Below are positions 1-7,313 of a stretch of 33,749 nucleotides of DNA, one piece after another. Made by a program: the position numbers and the translations under genes. The notes under the pieces were generated by a model that was not told the DNA's origin, did no database searches, and was given only the letters and a program-made list of their open reading frames with translations. The DNA comes from Chloroflexota bacterium (GTDB lineage Bacteria; Chloroflexota; Dehalococcoidia; GIF9; AB-539-J10): the NCBI GenBank assembly GCA_030611015.1, contig JAUWQP010000008.1:1-33749 (forward strand). The letters are read 5' to 3'. Every line of letters begins with the position of its first letter. The first letter of the stretch is position 1.

Positions 1-141
1 CCAAGGATCGATGTATGAAGCCCAAAGTCGTGGAGCGGATCGATGGCTACGATATTGTTTGGGAGACTGAGCAAATCACGATATCCGTTACCCGGTTACA
101 CCAGCATATATCTGATGGCCGGGTAACAGGGGAAATACTAA
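1..141. repeat. Terminal redundancy, left copy (circular assembly overlap)
   Basis: These 141 bases are identical to 33609-33749. The simplest reading is a circular contig whose ends overlap by one assembly k-mer; 141 is a common largest k-mer in metagenome assemblers. The unique circle would be 33,608 bp. It shows the genome is complete and either circularly permuted or circular in the sample. It is not evidence of a biological long terminal repeat. Confidence 0.93.
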
Positions 142-1241
142 TCAAGGATAGTGAGGAACATATTATCTACCCACAGACTACTCTTAATTTCAATGCCTCC
201 CAATCCCGAAGCCGGTTAGCAAAGGCACTTACCGAGATGGACCCACAGCATGAGTGGCGTGCTATTATGAATCAATTGAGTGTGCTAGTTATAAATTTAG
301 CTCGCAAGGGCGAACCAGTACAGGAACTGTGGACAAATGACAAAGTACCGCAATTAGAATTCCTCATAGAGCCAGTGCTAATCAAAGGAGTACCCAATAT
401 CATTTTCGGGGAGAAGGGTGTTACAAAGTCAACTTTGGGATTGGTCTTCTATATCTGTTTAATCTTGCCCTGGGAGGATAACCCACTCGGGTTTACAACA
501 GCCAAGCATATTATTAAGCCGCTGATATTGGATTATGAGCTACCGGGGGACATCGCGCAACGCAATGCTAAGCGAATTCAGGAGGGTATGGGTTTGCCAT
601 CGTTCCCTCTATATCACCGGCGCTGCTCTATGCCATTGGCCAGCGAGATTGAGCAGGTAGCTAATCATATAGCTGATATTGGGGCTCAGGCTCTAATCAT
701 AGACAGTTTGGCCAGAGCAGCCGGTGGGGAACTCAATAAAACAGAACCAGCGAATAATTTCTTTGAAGCGTTGGATAAACTAAAGATAAGCGCCTTAATC
801 ATGGCACAAACTTCAAAAGATATCGAAACCAAAAGGAAGAGCATTTTTGGATCAGCTTTATTTACCTATTACGCGAGGAATATTTTTGAGCTGCGTAAGG
901 ATGATGTACTGACTGAGAACGCAGTCGATATAACACTAATCCACAGGTATAGTAATTTGACCAAGATATACAATCCTATCGGATTAAGGTTATCTTTTGA
1001 GCCATACACGACTGAGATTGAAAGGGGATCGGCTGATGTTGTTGAAATGATGGCTAAGGTCAATATCAAGTCAGCAATATTGAAATCGCTTGAAACTGGT
1101 AGCATGTCTGCCGAGGAAATCGCAGATGCCTTAGACACTAAAAAGGCGACTATCCAAGTCAGACTTTCCGACTTGCAGAAGCGACAAAAAGTGGTAAAAT
1201 TGAGCGATCATAAATGGGGGTTATGTAATGCAAACCTGTAA
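15..1241 (+). CDS. RepA-like AAA/RecA-fold replication ATPase with C-terminal winged helix
   Basis: Probable replicative helicase or initiator ATPase of the AAA_25/RepA type, 408 aa. Residues 127-145 hold the P-loop, written GEKGVTKST (132-140); the usual phage form is GEGGVGKST, so the glycine before the catalytic lysine is replaced by Thr137. Walker B is ALIIDS (226-231, Asp230), and the 'LIMAQTSKD' strand near 261-269 fits the sensor position. Residues about 346-402 form a winged-helix module (MSAEEIADAL...TIQVRLSDLQKRQKV) suited to binding DNA. The ATG overlaps the stop of the preceding zinc-ribbon gene across the circle junction. The TGTAAG repeat cluster begins inside its last codons, so it may bind its own origin or operator. 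The fold is clear; the exact role is inferred. Confidence 0.75.
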   Translation: MKPKVVERIDGYDIVWETEQITISVTRLHQHISDGRVTGEILIKDSEEHIIYPQTTLNFNASQSRSRLAKALTEMDPQHEWRAIMNQLSVLVINLARKGEPVQELWTNDKVPQLEFLIEPVLIKGVPNIIFGEKGVTKSTLGLVFYICLILPWEDNPLGFTTAKHIIKPLILDYELPGDIAQRNAKRIQEGMGLPSFPLYHRRCSMPLASEIEQVANHIADIGAQALIIDSLARAAGGELNKTEPANNFFEALDKLKISALIMAQTSKDIETKRKSIFGSALFTYYARNIFELRKDDVLTENAVDITLIHRYSNLTKIYNPIGLRLSFEPYTTEIERGSADVVEMMAKVNIKSAILKSLETGSMSAEEIADALDTKKATIQVRLSDLQKRQKVVKLSDHKWGLCNANL

Positions 1242-1449
1242 GCCGACCTGTAAGTTTGGCGAGATTTTCAGACTTACAGGGGGTGTAAGTCCGGAGGCCG
1301 ATATTGCCCTTTTTAGCTACGAAAAGGGACTTACAGGGGGGTGTAAGTCCGAGGGCGATTTTAGCTACAACTTACAACTTACAACCCTATATATAATATA
1401 GGGTTTGTGTAAGTTTTGTAATGTTACATGTAACTTACAGGGTTGTAAG
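1237..1449. repeat. Iteron-like TGTAAG/CTTACA cluster: candidate origin or operator
   Basis: Eleven copies of the hexamer TGTAAG, in both orientations, fall within about 213 bases. Direct: 1237, 1249, 1284, 1342, 1408, 1444. Inverted (CTTACA): 1273, 1330, 1371, 1378, 1434. Two form near-identical dyads around G-runs (1272-1290 and 1329-1348), two are in tandem (1370-1383), and GTTACATGTAAC (1423-1434) is a perfect palindrome. TTTTAGCTAC also recurs at 1311 and 1359. This fills the only sizeable gap (1242-1463) and sits just after the replication ATPase, as iterated origins often do. An operator array for a repressor is the alternative. Confidence 0.7.
1385..1403 (+). promoter_or_regulatory. 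AT-rich palindrome containing a perfect -10 hexamer
   Basis: CCCTATATATAATATAGGG pairs 8 bp against 8 bp around a 3-base centre. TATAAT lies at 1392-1397. The best upstream -35-like match is the repeat CTTACA at 1371-1376, spaced a short 15 bp. The site is flanked on both sides by TGTAAG repeats, so it could be a repressible promoter for the genes from 1464, or the DNA-unwinding element of an origin. Confidence 0.45.
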
Positions 1450-1463
1450 AGATAAAGGGTAAA

Positions 1464-1997
1464 ATGGGAGAAAAGGTAGATATAGATACTCTAAAGGCAT
1501 CTCTTGAGGCGCAGAGAGCGAAGTTAGATAATCTCGAAAAGGCGGCGCCCTGGGAAATCGAGAGGCTGCAGGAAGTAATTGCTAATCTTGAGCTGTCATT
1601 TAAAGAACATGGACAGCCTATACCAGAAAGAATTCAAATCAAGGAGGAGGATAATATGACAATCAACGCTAGAGCGAGGCATAGATATTATGAGGAGCAC
1701 AAGGACGAGATAATATCCGACCTGCTAAGCACTGGCAAAGCCGACACTATGAGGAAATGGAATATCCCCGGGGGTGCTACCATATACCAACTAATGAAAC
1801 GGTGGCTGACGCCAGAACAAATAGGGCTAATCCCTGGGGCACGACGCGCTAAGTCAAGTTTTTCCATAGCTACTATGCCAAATATCATGCCCAAATTTCC
1901 CGAGTTCAAAGACACATGGGAGCGTGAGGTGCAAATTAGATGGCTTGAGCTATATGTCGAACTCAAAGGACAGTCAAATGGCGGAGATAAAAGTTAG
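1464..1997 (+). CDS. Hypothetical protein with N-terminal coiled coil and an internal start
   Basis: A 177-aa reading frame that I do not recognise. Residues 5-55 are heptad-rich (LKASLEAQRAKLDNLEKA, ERLQEVIANLELSF) and look like a coiled coil. Residues 65-140 are basic and look like a small helix-turn-helix ('SDLLSTGKADTMRKWNIP..TIYQLMKRW'). An AAGGAGG site at 1641-1647 stands 8 bases before an in-frame ATG at 1656, much stronger than any site before 1464. A 113-aa product starting at Met65 may therefore be the main or a second product. It overlaps the nuclease gene downstream by 20 bases. Confidence 0.6.
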   Translation: MGEKVDIDTLKASLEAQRAKLDNLEKAAPWEIERLQEVIANLELSFKEHGQPIPERIQIKEEDNMTINARARHRYYEEHKDEIISDLLSTGKADTMRKWNIPGGATIYQLMKRWLTPEQIGLIPGARRAKSSFSIATMPNIMPKFPEFKDTWEREVQIRWLELYVELKGQSNGGDKS

Positions 1998-2298
1998 CGA
2001 AACAGAATTTTTAGGGCAGATTATCCAGCTCGCTCGATTGTGTGGGTGGCGCTGCGCACATTTCCGCCCTGCTAAAACAGAAAAAGGATGGCGGACTGCA
2101 GTGCAAGCTGATGGTGCTGGATTCCCGGATTTAGTGCTGGTCAGGCATAGTAGGGTAATATTTGCAGAACTGAAGTCAGAGAAAGGGAAGGTATCCCCGG
2201 AGCAAAAGGAATGGATAGAAGCCTTGAAGATAACCGGCAATATGATGGAGATTTGGAGACCGTCAGATTGGGATAGAATAGAGGAGGCATTGAAATGA
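1978..2298 (+). CDS. VRR-NUC domain nuclease
   Basis: A 106-aa stand-alone VRR-NUC protein, the small PD-(D/E)XK-type nuclease common in phage replication regions. The core motifs are GFPDL (48-52, with the metal-binding Asp51) and the strand 'VIFAELKSEKG' with Glu64 and Lys66, then 'SPEQKEWIEAL' with the conserved Gln76. I chose the ATG at 1978 because AAAGGA lies about 7 bases upstream and the upstream in-frame methionines have no such site. Stand-alone members cut branched DNA, so a role in resolving replication or packaging intermediates is likely. Confidence 0.85.
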   Translation: MAEIKVSETEFLGQIIQLARLCGWRCAHFRPAKTEKGWRTAVQADGAGFPDLVLVRHSRVIFAELKSEKGKVSPEQKEWIEALKITGNMMEIWRPSDWDRIEEALK

Positions 2299-2305
2299 TA
2301 GCATC

Positions 2306-2405
2306 GGGCCCGGGCAGGGGAAATCAGGGTGGGTCTTACCAGCCTAAAGCTTTATTCTCCTCCGAGTTGGGTTCCCTGAACCATAATCGGCTAGTGTCCG
2401 GGCCC
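2306..2405 (+). ncRNA. Candidate structured RNA closed by an 11-bp stem
   Basis: 2306-2316 pairs with 2395-2405 (11 bp, one G-U). Inside are two further arms. The first pairs GGGGAA (2317-2322) with TTCTCC (2355-2360) and is capped by AGGGTGG (2326-2332) with CCAGCCT (2339-2345). The second pairs CCGA (2362-2365) with TCGG (2387-2390) and is capped by GGTTC-cct-GAACC (2370-2382). The result is a compact three-way junction. It lies between the nuclease stop and the strong ribosome site at 2418-2426. It could be a 5' regulatory leader or an independent RNA. I match it to no known class. A reading frame from ATG 2295 stays open through it. Confidence 0.5.
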
Positions 2406-2432
2406 AGAGTAATTAGAAAGGAGGTGATGCCA

Positions 2433-3125
2433 ATGACAATAGAAGAAGCCACTGAAAGGAACACAGACCTTAGTAGAAGTCCACACATGAAGGGTATGGA
2501 TAAGTCAATTGAAGCCATCAAGTTGGGCATCGAAGCCCTGAAAGCCACTCCCCGGGCTAACATAATTGAGAGGCTACGAAAAGATGCGCCACAGGCTGCT
2601 CTTACTTCCCCTAAAGGCGATGTGCTATTATGCTTTACCTGTGACCCTTATCAGCCCATAGACACAATACACCGTCTCACACGCCAGGCTATAGAGATAC
2701 TACACGATAACAATTTTACCGTTGCCATACTAACCAAAGGTGGTAAGAGGGCAGAGCGGGACTTTGATTTGCTATCACCAAAAGACAGTTTCGCAGTAAC
2801 CCTAACCTTCTTGGACGAACAGAACTCTATAAAGTGGGAACCTAAAGCTGCTATCCCGGAAGAGAGAATAGAATCATTGAAAAAGGCCCATGATCTAGGC
2901 ATTAAAACTTGGGTGAGCCTTGAACCAGTCATTAATCCTGATGCAACAATGGAGGTCATCAGACAGACCCATACCTTTGTTGACCTTTACAAAGTAGGTA
3001 AAATCAATTACCATAAGATCGAGGAGAGTATTGACTGGAGCATGTTTCTTAGAAATGTCAAGACTATACTTGAAGCCTATGGTAGCCAATACTACATTAA
3101 AAAGGACTTGAGAGTATATGGATAA
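2433..3125 (+). CDS. Chimeric radical-SAM-like (SPL/photolyase-like) protein lacking the Fe-S motif
   Basis: A 230-aa protein in two parts. Residues 42-230 match the C-terminal barrel half of phage radical SAM proteins of the spore-photoproduct-lyase-like group: 'FTCDPYQP', 'RLTRQAIEIL', 'VAILTKGG..AERDFDLL', 'TLTF', 'WEPKAA', 'GIKTWVSLEPV', 'KVGKINY', 'YYIKKDL'. The expected N-terminal CxxxCxxC cluster is absent. In its place, residues 1-38 are a short module ending KLGIEALK that is also found alone at 33095-33277. ATG 2433 follows AAGGAGGTGA. ATG 2295 in the same frame also has GAGGAGG and an ATGA overlap with the nuclease, which would add 46 residues across the structured element. Without the cluster it should not do radical chemistry. 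Confidence 0.7.
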   Translation: MTIEEATERNTDLSRSPHMKGMDKSIEAIKLGIEALKATPRANIIERLRKDAPQAALTSPKGDVLLCFTCDPYQPIDTIHRLTRQAIEILHDNNFTVAILTKGGKRAERDFDLLSPKDSFAVTLTFLDEQNSIKWEPKAAIPEERIESLKKAHDLGIKTWVSLEPVINPDATMEVIRQTHTFVDLYKVGKINYHKIEESIDWSMFLRNVKTILEAYGSQYYIKKDLRVYG

Positions 3126-3276
3126 GAAACAGCTAACCACAATACAGGTATCCAGGGACACCAAGGCCAGGCTGGCCAAAGTAGGCTTTAAGGGTATGAC
3201 TTATGATGCAATCATCCGTGGCCTTATAGAGAAGGCTGAAAAGCACTGGCTTTGCGAACCTGATACCGCAAGGTAA
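3118..3276 (+). CDS. Small ribbon-helix-helix-like protein
   Basis: A 52-aa protein beginning MDKKQLTTIQVSRDTKARL, with '..FKGMTYDAIIRGLIEKAEK' following. A short beta strand (TTIQVS) followed by two helices is the layout of Arc/MetJ-type or related antitoxin-like DNA-binding proteins. It starts inside the end of the previous gene and stops one base before the TTG of the small terminase, so it is translationally coupled to the packaging genes. A regulatory role is inferred only from the fold and position. Confidence 0.65.
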   Translation: MDKKQLTTIQVSRDTKARLAKVGFKGMTYDAIIRGLIEKAEKHWLCEPDTAR

Positions 3277-3684
3277 TTGGCCAGACCTAACAAGATCAAC
3301 GGTGGCAGACCTAAAATCCCCATCGACTTCAGAGAGGTGGAGAAGCTCTGCCGTCTTCAGTGTACTGAGCAGGAAATCGCGGGTTGGTTTCATTGTTCAG
3401 TTGACACAATTGAGAGACGCTGCCGGGAAGAAACTGGTGTTACTTTTGCGGAGTATTTCACGAAGCACAGGGTTACTGGTAAAATAGCCCTTCGGCGCAA
3501 TCTATTCAGACTATCTGAGAAACATCCATCAATGGCTATCTTCTTGGCCAAGAACTGGCTAGGCATGAGCGAGAGACAGGAGCTTACTGGTGCCGGCGGC
3601 GGTCCGATTCAGACTAAGATAATTGTGGCCACACCGGAAGACAAGGCAAACATGGAGCGTACCATCAGTGGAGAGCGAACGTGA
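3277..3684 (+). CDS. terS: Terminase small subunit (probable)
   Basis: A 135-aa protein with an N-terminal helix-turn-helix ('REVEKLCRLQCTEQEIAGWFHCSVDTIERRCREETG', about residues 17-51), then 'LRRNLFRLSEKHPSMAIFLAKNWLGMSE', typical of small terminase subunits that bind the packaging site. It starts with TTG directly after the stop of the previous gene, with AAGG just upstream, and ends in a GTGA overlap with the next small gene. TerL is only one small gene away, which supports the call. Confidence 0.8.
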   Translation: MARPNKINGGRPKIPIDFREVEKLCRLQCTEQEIAGWFHCSVDTIERRCREETGVTFAEYFTKHRVTGKIALRRNLFRLSEKHPSMAIFLAKNWLGMSERQELTGAGGGPIQTKIIVATPEDKANMERTISGERT

Positions 3685-3812
3685 ATGGTAGAATAGCTAA
3701 GAAGATACGGAAGTATAGCAGGCGTGATTGGCTTGAGTACCAAAATGCTGTGAAGGATTGGCCACTCTCTAACCGTTTGCGCTTCGCCTGGGATATTATA
3801 TGGAAGAGGTAG
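3681..3812 (+). CDS. Small basic hypothetical protein between terS and terL
   Basis: A 43-aa protein beginning with GTG (GTGA overlap with terS): KKIRKYSRRDWLEYQ...SNRLRFAWDIIWKR. It overlaps the terL start by 13 bases. The fully coupled arrangement and protein-like composition (basic start, amphipathic helix) suggest a real gene. Function unknown; a packaging accessory is possible. Confidence 0.6.
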   Translation: MNGRIAKKIRKYSRRDWLEYQNAVKDWPLSNRLRFAWDIIWKR

Positions 3813-4963
3813 ATAGATACACTCATATCTTCGGCCTTAATAACAAGGCATGGCTGGACGGCAAGCGCCGGGCACTTAACGAGGGCGGGACCGCGTCAAG
3901 TAAAACTTGGTCAGCACTTCAATTGTTTGCTGTGATCGCTCGCTACACCAAGAGCCCGCTACTACTTTCGATTGTCAGTGAATCACTACCTCACCTCAAG
4001 CGCGGTGCCATGCGGGACTTTTTCAGGTTACTGGGCGAGAGCCAAGATAATAATCCACGCTACAATAAGACAGAACACACATATATTTTCGATAAAGGGA
4101 TGATAGAATTCTTTGGTGCCGATGATCAGGCGAAGGTGCGCGGTCCGCGGCGGGACCTCTTATTTATTAACGAGGGAAACAACATACCCTGGGAAACAGC
4201 CCGGGGATTAGATATCCGAACACGTCTTTTTACATTGGTGGACTGGAACCCGGTCAGTGAGTTCTGGGCGCATGAGCATTGGATAGGCAGCCCAGAGAAT
4301 GAGTATATCCATTCGACATATCTGGACGCCATTGACGTCTTGCCCCCTGAGGTAGTGGCCAATATCGAGTCTAACAGGGACAAAGACCCTAACTGGTTTT
4401 CTATTTATGGCCTGGGCAAGATAGGCAAGGTGGAGGGATTAGTCTATCCGTTCTTTAGCCAAGTAGACGGCTTGCCCAATCATGGGGAAATTATATATGG
4501 CCTTGACTTTGGATTCTCTAATGACTTCACGGTATTAACCAGAAATGCCATATTCGAGAATGAGGTATATAGCGAAGAGCTAATATACGAAGTCGGATTA
4601 ACGAACCCTGACATCTCTAGGTTGATGGAAGAGAAGGGAGTGGCTAAGCACAACGATCTAATCATAGCGGATTCTGCCGAGCCCAAGTCTATCCAGGAGA
4701 TATTCGATCACGGGTTTAATATAAAAGCCTGCGTGAAAGGCCCTGATAGCGTGGAGTTTGGTCATCAGAAGCTTCGCCAATATAAGCAGTTCTGGACCAA
4801 GGACAGCCTGAGTTGTATTAAAGAGCAAAGAAACTTCCGGTATATACAGGATAAAGATGGCAAGTTTACAGACAAGACCACGCATAGGTGGTCACATGGC
4901 ATGGATTCGAGACGCTATGCCGTGGTGGAATTAGTGAAAGGTAAGCCATTTATGGTAGGATAG
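3800..4963 (+). CDS. terL: Terminase large subunit
   Basis: The packaging motor and headful nuclease, 387 aa, of the Terminase_3 type. The ATPase domain has Walker A GGTASSKT (29-36; the Ser-Lys-Thr variant is usual here) and Walker B LLFINEG (120-126, catalytic Glu125). The RNase-H-like nuclease domain has its three acidic positions at YGLDFGFSND (Asp236), IADSAEPKSI (Asp291) and HGMDSRRYAV (Asp369). The length is slightly short but all motifs are present. The first ATG overlaps the small gene upstream. Confidence 0.95.
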   Translation: MEEVDRYTHIFGLNNKAWLDGKRRALNEGGTASSKTWSALQLFAVIARYTKSPLLLSIVSESLPHLKRGAMRDFFRLLGESQDNNPRYNKTEHTYIFDKGMIEFFGADDQAKVRGPRRDLLFINEGNNIPWETARGLDIRTRLFTLVDWNPVSEFWAHEHWIGSPENEYIHSTYLDAIDVLPPEVVANIESNRDKDPNWFSIYGLGKIGKVEGLVYPFFSQVDGLPNHGEIIYGLDFGFSNDFTVLTRNAIFENEVYSEELIYEVGLTNPDISRLMEEKGVAKHNDLIIADSAEPKSIQEIFDHGFNIKACVKGPDSVEFGHQKLRQYKQFWTKDSLSCIKEQRNFRYIQDKDGKFTDKTTHRWSHGMDSRRYAVVELVKGKPFMVG

Positions 4964-4971
4964 GAGGATAT

Positions 4972-5091
4972 ATGCCTGACAGAAATAAAGTTATTAGAAC
5001 ATGGGAATATATTTTAGAGAAAGAGAAGATGGGAGGGGGGATGCGGGAGTTAATTGAAGAGACCTTGAAGTGCCTGAAGGAGTCGAAATGA
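4972..5091 (+). CDS. Small hypothetical protein
   Basis: A 39-aa reading frame (MPDRNKVIRTWEYILEKEKM..) with TAGGAGG 5-11 bases before its ATG and an ATGA overlap with the next gene. It is mostly helical and charged. Short pieces like this between terminase and portal are common in phages. No function can be assigned. Confidence 0.5.
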   Translation: MPDRNKVIRTWEYILEKEKMGGGMRELIEETLKCLKESK

Positions 5092-5297
5092 AAGTGACAT
5101 CTGAGGGAATAGTCTATCTTGTCAAAGGGATTACACCTTCTGTAGTGTTTATCTTGATAACCTTCTGTATAGTGTTTTGCGTTATGCGAGGTATTGAGAT
5201 TCCCGACTGGTTTAAGGTGATGCTGGGGACGGGAGCCGGCGGAGGCGCTACAGGATATGTGATACTAAGGAAGAGTGATAAAGGGAGGCAATCATGA
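5088..5297 (+). CDS. Small membrane protein
   Basis: A 69-aa protein with one clear membrane segment at about residues 15-36 (SVVFILITFCIVFCVM) and a second, glycine-rich hydrophobic stretch near 48-61 (GTGAGGGATGYVIL). The ATG at 5088 follows AAGGAG by a normal gap, so the longer frame from 5070 is not needed. It overlaps both neighbours. Position before the portal does not fit a lysis gene, so I give no role. Confidence 0.55.
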   Translation: MKVTSEGIVYLVKGITPSVVFILITFCIVFCVMRGIEIPDWFKVMLGTGAGGGATGYVILRKSDKGRQS

Positions 5298-7303
5298 GTT
5301 TATTAAATGAATTACGCGCCAGAATAGCTCTGGCTGTGCTACCAAAAGCTACTAACAGAGACAAAATCAACCCATTCAGCATCATATCAACCCATCCTGC
5401 GAACATACCAATATACACGGATATGACCGTTCGCAAGGCTACCCGGGAAGGATATAAAGTCAGCGTTTATGTATTTCGAGCAGTGAGGACGATCGTGCAG
5501 GCTGCCTCAGCTATTCCCTGGGTTGTGCTGGATAAAGAAGGAGAGCCTATAGAGAATCATCCGTTTACTAAGGTGATGCGGAATCCAAATCCGGAGTTCT
5601 CAGGCCAGGACATGATGGAGCTCCTGATCGCTCATTCTGAGCTGGTAGGTAATGCCCTCTGGATGCCTATAATCGTTGGTAAGCAGGTTAAGGAATTCTG
5701 GCCGGTAATGCCTGACCTGGTGAAACCTATCCCGTCTAATACGCCCGGGGAATGGTTGAAAGGCTGGCAAGTAGTTGACCAGAGCGGATCTCACAAGATA
5801 TTGCCACCTGACCAGTTTATCCATTTTATGCAGATGAATCCTGGCGACCTTTATTGGGGGATAGGCCCTCTTATGGCAGCTGCCAGAACCGTAGATACTG
5901 ATAATGAGGCTCAGGACACACAGAAGATTGCCATGCAGAATCGAGCTACTCCTGATGGAGTGTTTACCCATGATACCGTGCTAACGCCACAACAATTTGA
6001 AGAGGCGCGCAGACAGATTCGGGAGAACTTTTTGGCTAAATCTAAGAAACGTGAGCCGTGGGTATTAGGCGCCGGAGCTAAATGGAATCAAATGAGCATG
6101 ACTCCAGTTGAGATGGACTTTATAGCATCCAGGCTTCACAATAAGCGAGATATAGCTGGGGCTTTCGGTATCAGTCCTATATTCCTAGGAGACCTTGAGC
6201 AGTCCAGTTATAACAACATGATGGAGGCGCGGAAGGCTCTATATGAAGATGTGGTGATTCCTCTACTGGACGATGTAAAATCCACGCTTAACCTGAAGAT
6301 AGCCCCTCTGTATGGGGATATTATCATCTCCTATGATACCTCTAAGGTGGCCGCGCTCCGGGAAGACTTCACTAAGAAGGTAGAACAGGCCAAGAATTTA
6401 TGGGCCATGGGAGTGCCTTTCGACCAGATAAATGATAGATTGGAGATGGGATTTGATGAGTTCACCGGCTGGGATGTTGGATATCTACCCTTGACTCTGC
6501 TACCGACTGGGACATCTTCGGAACTAGGTGAAGAGTCAGGGAAGATGACTAAAGCTCTTAATCTTCAGACCGAGGAGCAGAAGACGGCTTACTGGAAACG
6601 CGTGGATCGCAGACAGGTGGCTTGGTGGGCAGTAGTAAACAACAAAGTAAAACCGCTTTATGATGCGGAAGCTGATGCTGTGGGGAAGGCCGTCAAAGGT
6701 AAGGAACTCAGTCAAATGCTGAAGGCTGCAACCTCGGCTATAAGTAAAGGAAGGCCTGAATGGGAGAAGGTGATGACCGCTGTCCTGACCGCCATTATTG
6801 AAGATTTCGGTAATGATATAGCTGAGGACTTAGGCGGCAAGCCAAAATCAGATGGGCAGCTTCAGGTTAAGTGGGAATTCGATCCCACGACTGAGGCTAT
6901 CCGGGCTTGGATTGTCAAGCATGGCGCTGAGGATATTACAAGCATATTAGCCACTAACCTTGATGATGTAAAGAAGATTATCCTGATGGGGATAGAGGAA
7001 AACTTAAGCAATCTTCAGATAGCCGAAGGACTCAGGCAGTTCTATATAGACAAGTCTGTATTTAAGGCTATGAGAGTGGCCAGAACGGAAGTCTGCAAAG
7101 CCAGCAACTTCGCTAATCTGGAGGCCGCTAAACAATCTGGGGTGGCGAAGACAAAGACTTGGCTCACCAGCAGGGATGATCGAGTTCGCGACGAACATGA
7201 GGCCATGGACGGGGAGACGGTAAAACTCAATGCTACATTCAGCAATGGATTACAGCATCCGAGCGAACCGATGTGCAGATGCGTGTTAATATTCCAAACA
7301 TAA
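5294..7303 (+). CDS. Portal protein fused to a MuF-type head morphogenesis domain
   Basis: A 669-aa protein. Residues about 1-410 are an HK97-type portal ('SVYVFRAVRTIVQAASAIPW', 'ENHPFTKVMRNPNPEFSGQD', 'LYWGIGPLMAAARTV', 'KRDIAGAFGISPIFLGD', 'YNNMMEARKALYEDVV'), which forms the dodecameric DNA gate and docks the terminase. Residues about 570-669 are a Mu F/SPP1 gp7-type minor head domain: 'RVARTEVCKASNFANLEAAK', 'WLTSRDDRVRDEHEAMDGE', ending PSEPMCRCVL. The middle (430-560) is helical. The two functions are normally separate neighbouring genes. ATG overlaps the upstream stop by four bases. Confidence 0.9.
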   Translation: MSLLNELRARIALAVLPKATNRDKINPFSIISTHPANIPIYTDMTVRKATREGYKVSVYVFRAVRTIVQAASAIPWVVLDKEGEPIENHPFTKVMRNPNPEFSGQDMMELLIAHSELVGNALWMPIIVGKQVKEFWPVMPDLVKPIPSNTPGEWLKGWQVVDQSGSHKILPPDQFIHFMQMNPGDLYWGIGPLMAAARTVDTDNEAQDTQKIAMQNRATPDGVFTHDTVLTPQQFEEARRQIRENFLAKSKKREPWVLGAGAKWNQMSMTPVEMDFIASRLHNKRDIAGAFGISPIFLGDLEQSSYNNMMEARKALYEDVVIPLLDDVKSTLNLKIAPLYGDIIISYDTSKVAALREDFTKKVEQAKNLWAMGVPFDQINDRLEMGFDEFTGWDVGYLPLTLLPTGTSSELGEESGKMTKALNLQTEEQKTAYWKRVDRRQVAWWAVVNNKVKPLYDAEADAVGKAVKGKELSQMLKAATSAISKGRPEWEKVMTAVLTAIIEDFGNDIAEDLGGKPKSDGQLQVKWEFDPTTEAIRAWIVKHGAEDITSILATNLDDVKKIILMGIEENLSNLQIAEGLRQFYIDKSVFKAMRVARTEVCKASNFANLEAAKQSGVAKTKTWLTSRDDRVRDEHEAMDGETVKLNATFSNGLQHPSEPMCRCVLIFQT

Positions 7304-7313
7304 AAATGAAAGT

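Noticed and set aside
1-141. End repeat as a biological terminal repeat, cos or att site
   Set aside because: Its length matches an assembler k-mer and it lies inside a coding operon; no integrase is present.
2295-2432. N-terminal extension from ATG 2295 as the main start of the chimeric protein
   Set aside because: It has a ribosome site, but the 46 residues look unlike protein, coincide with a strong RNA fold, and the module's natural start is at 2433 with a better site. Kept as an alternative.
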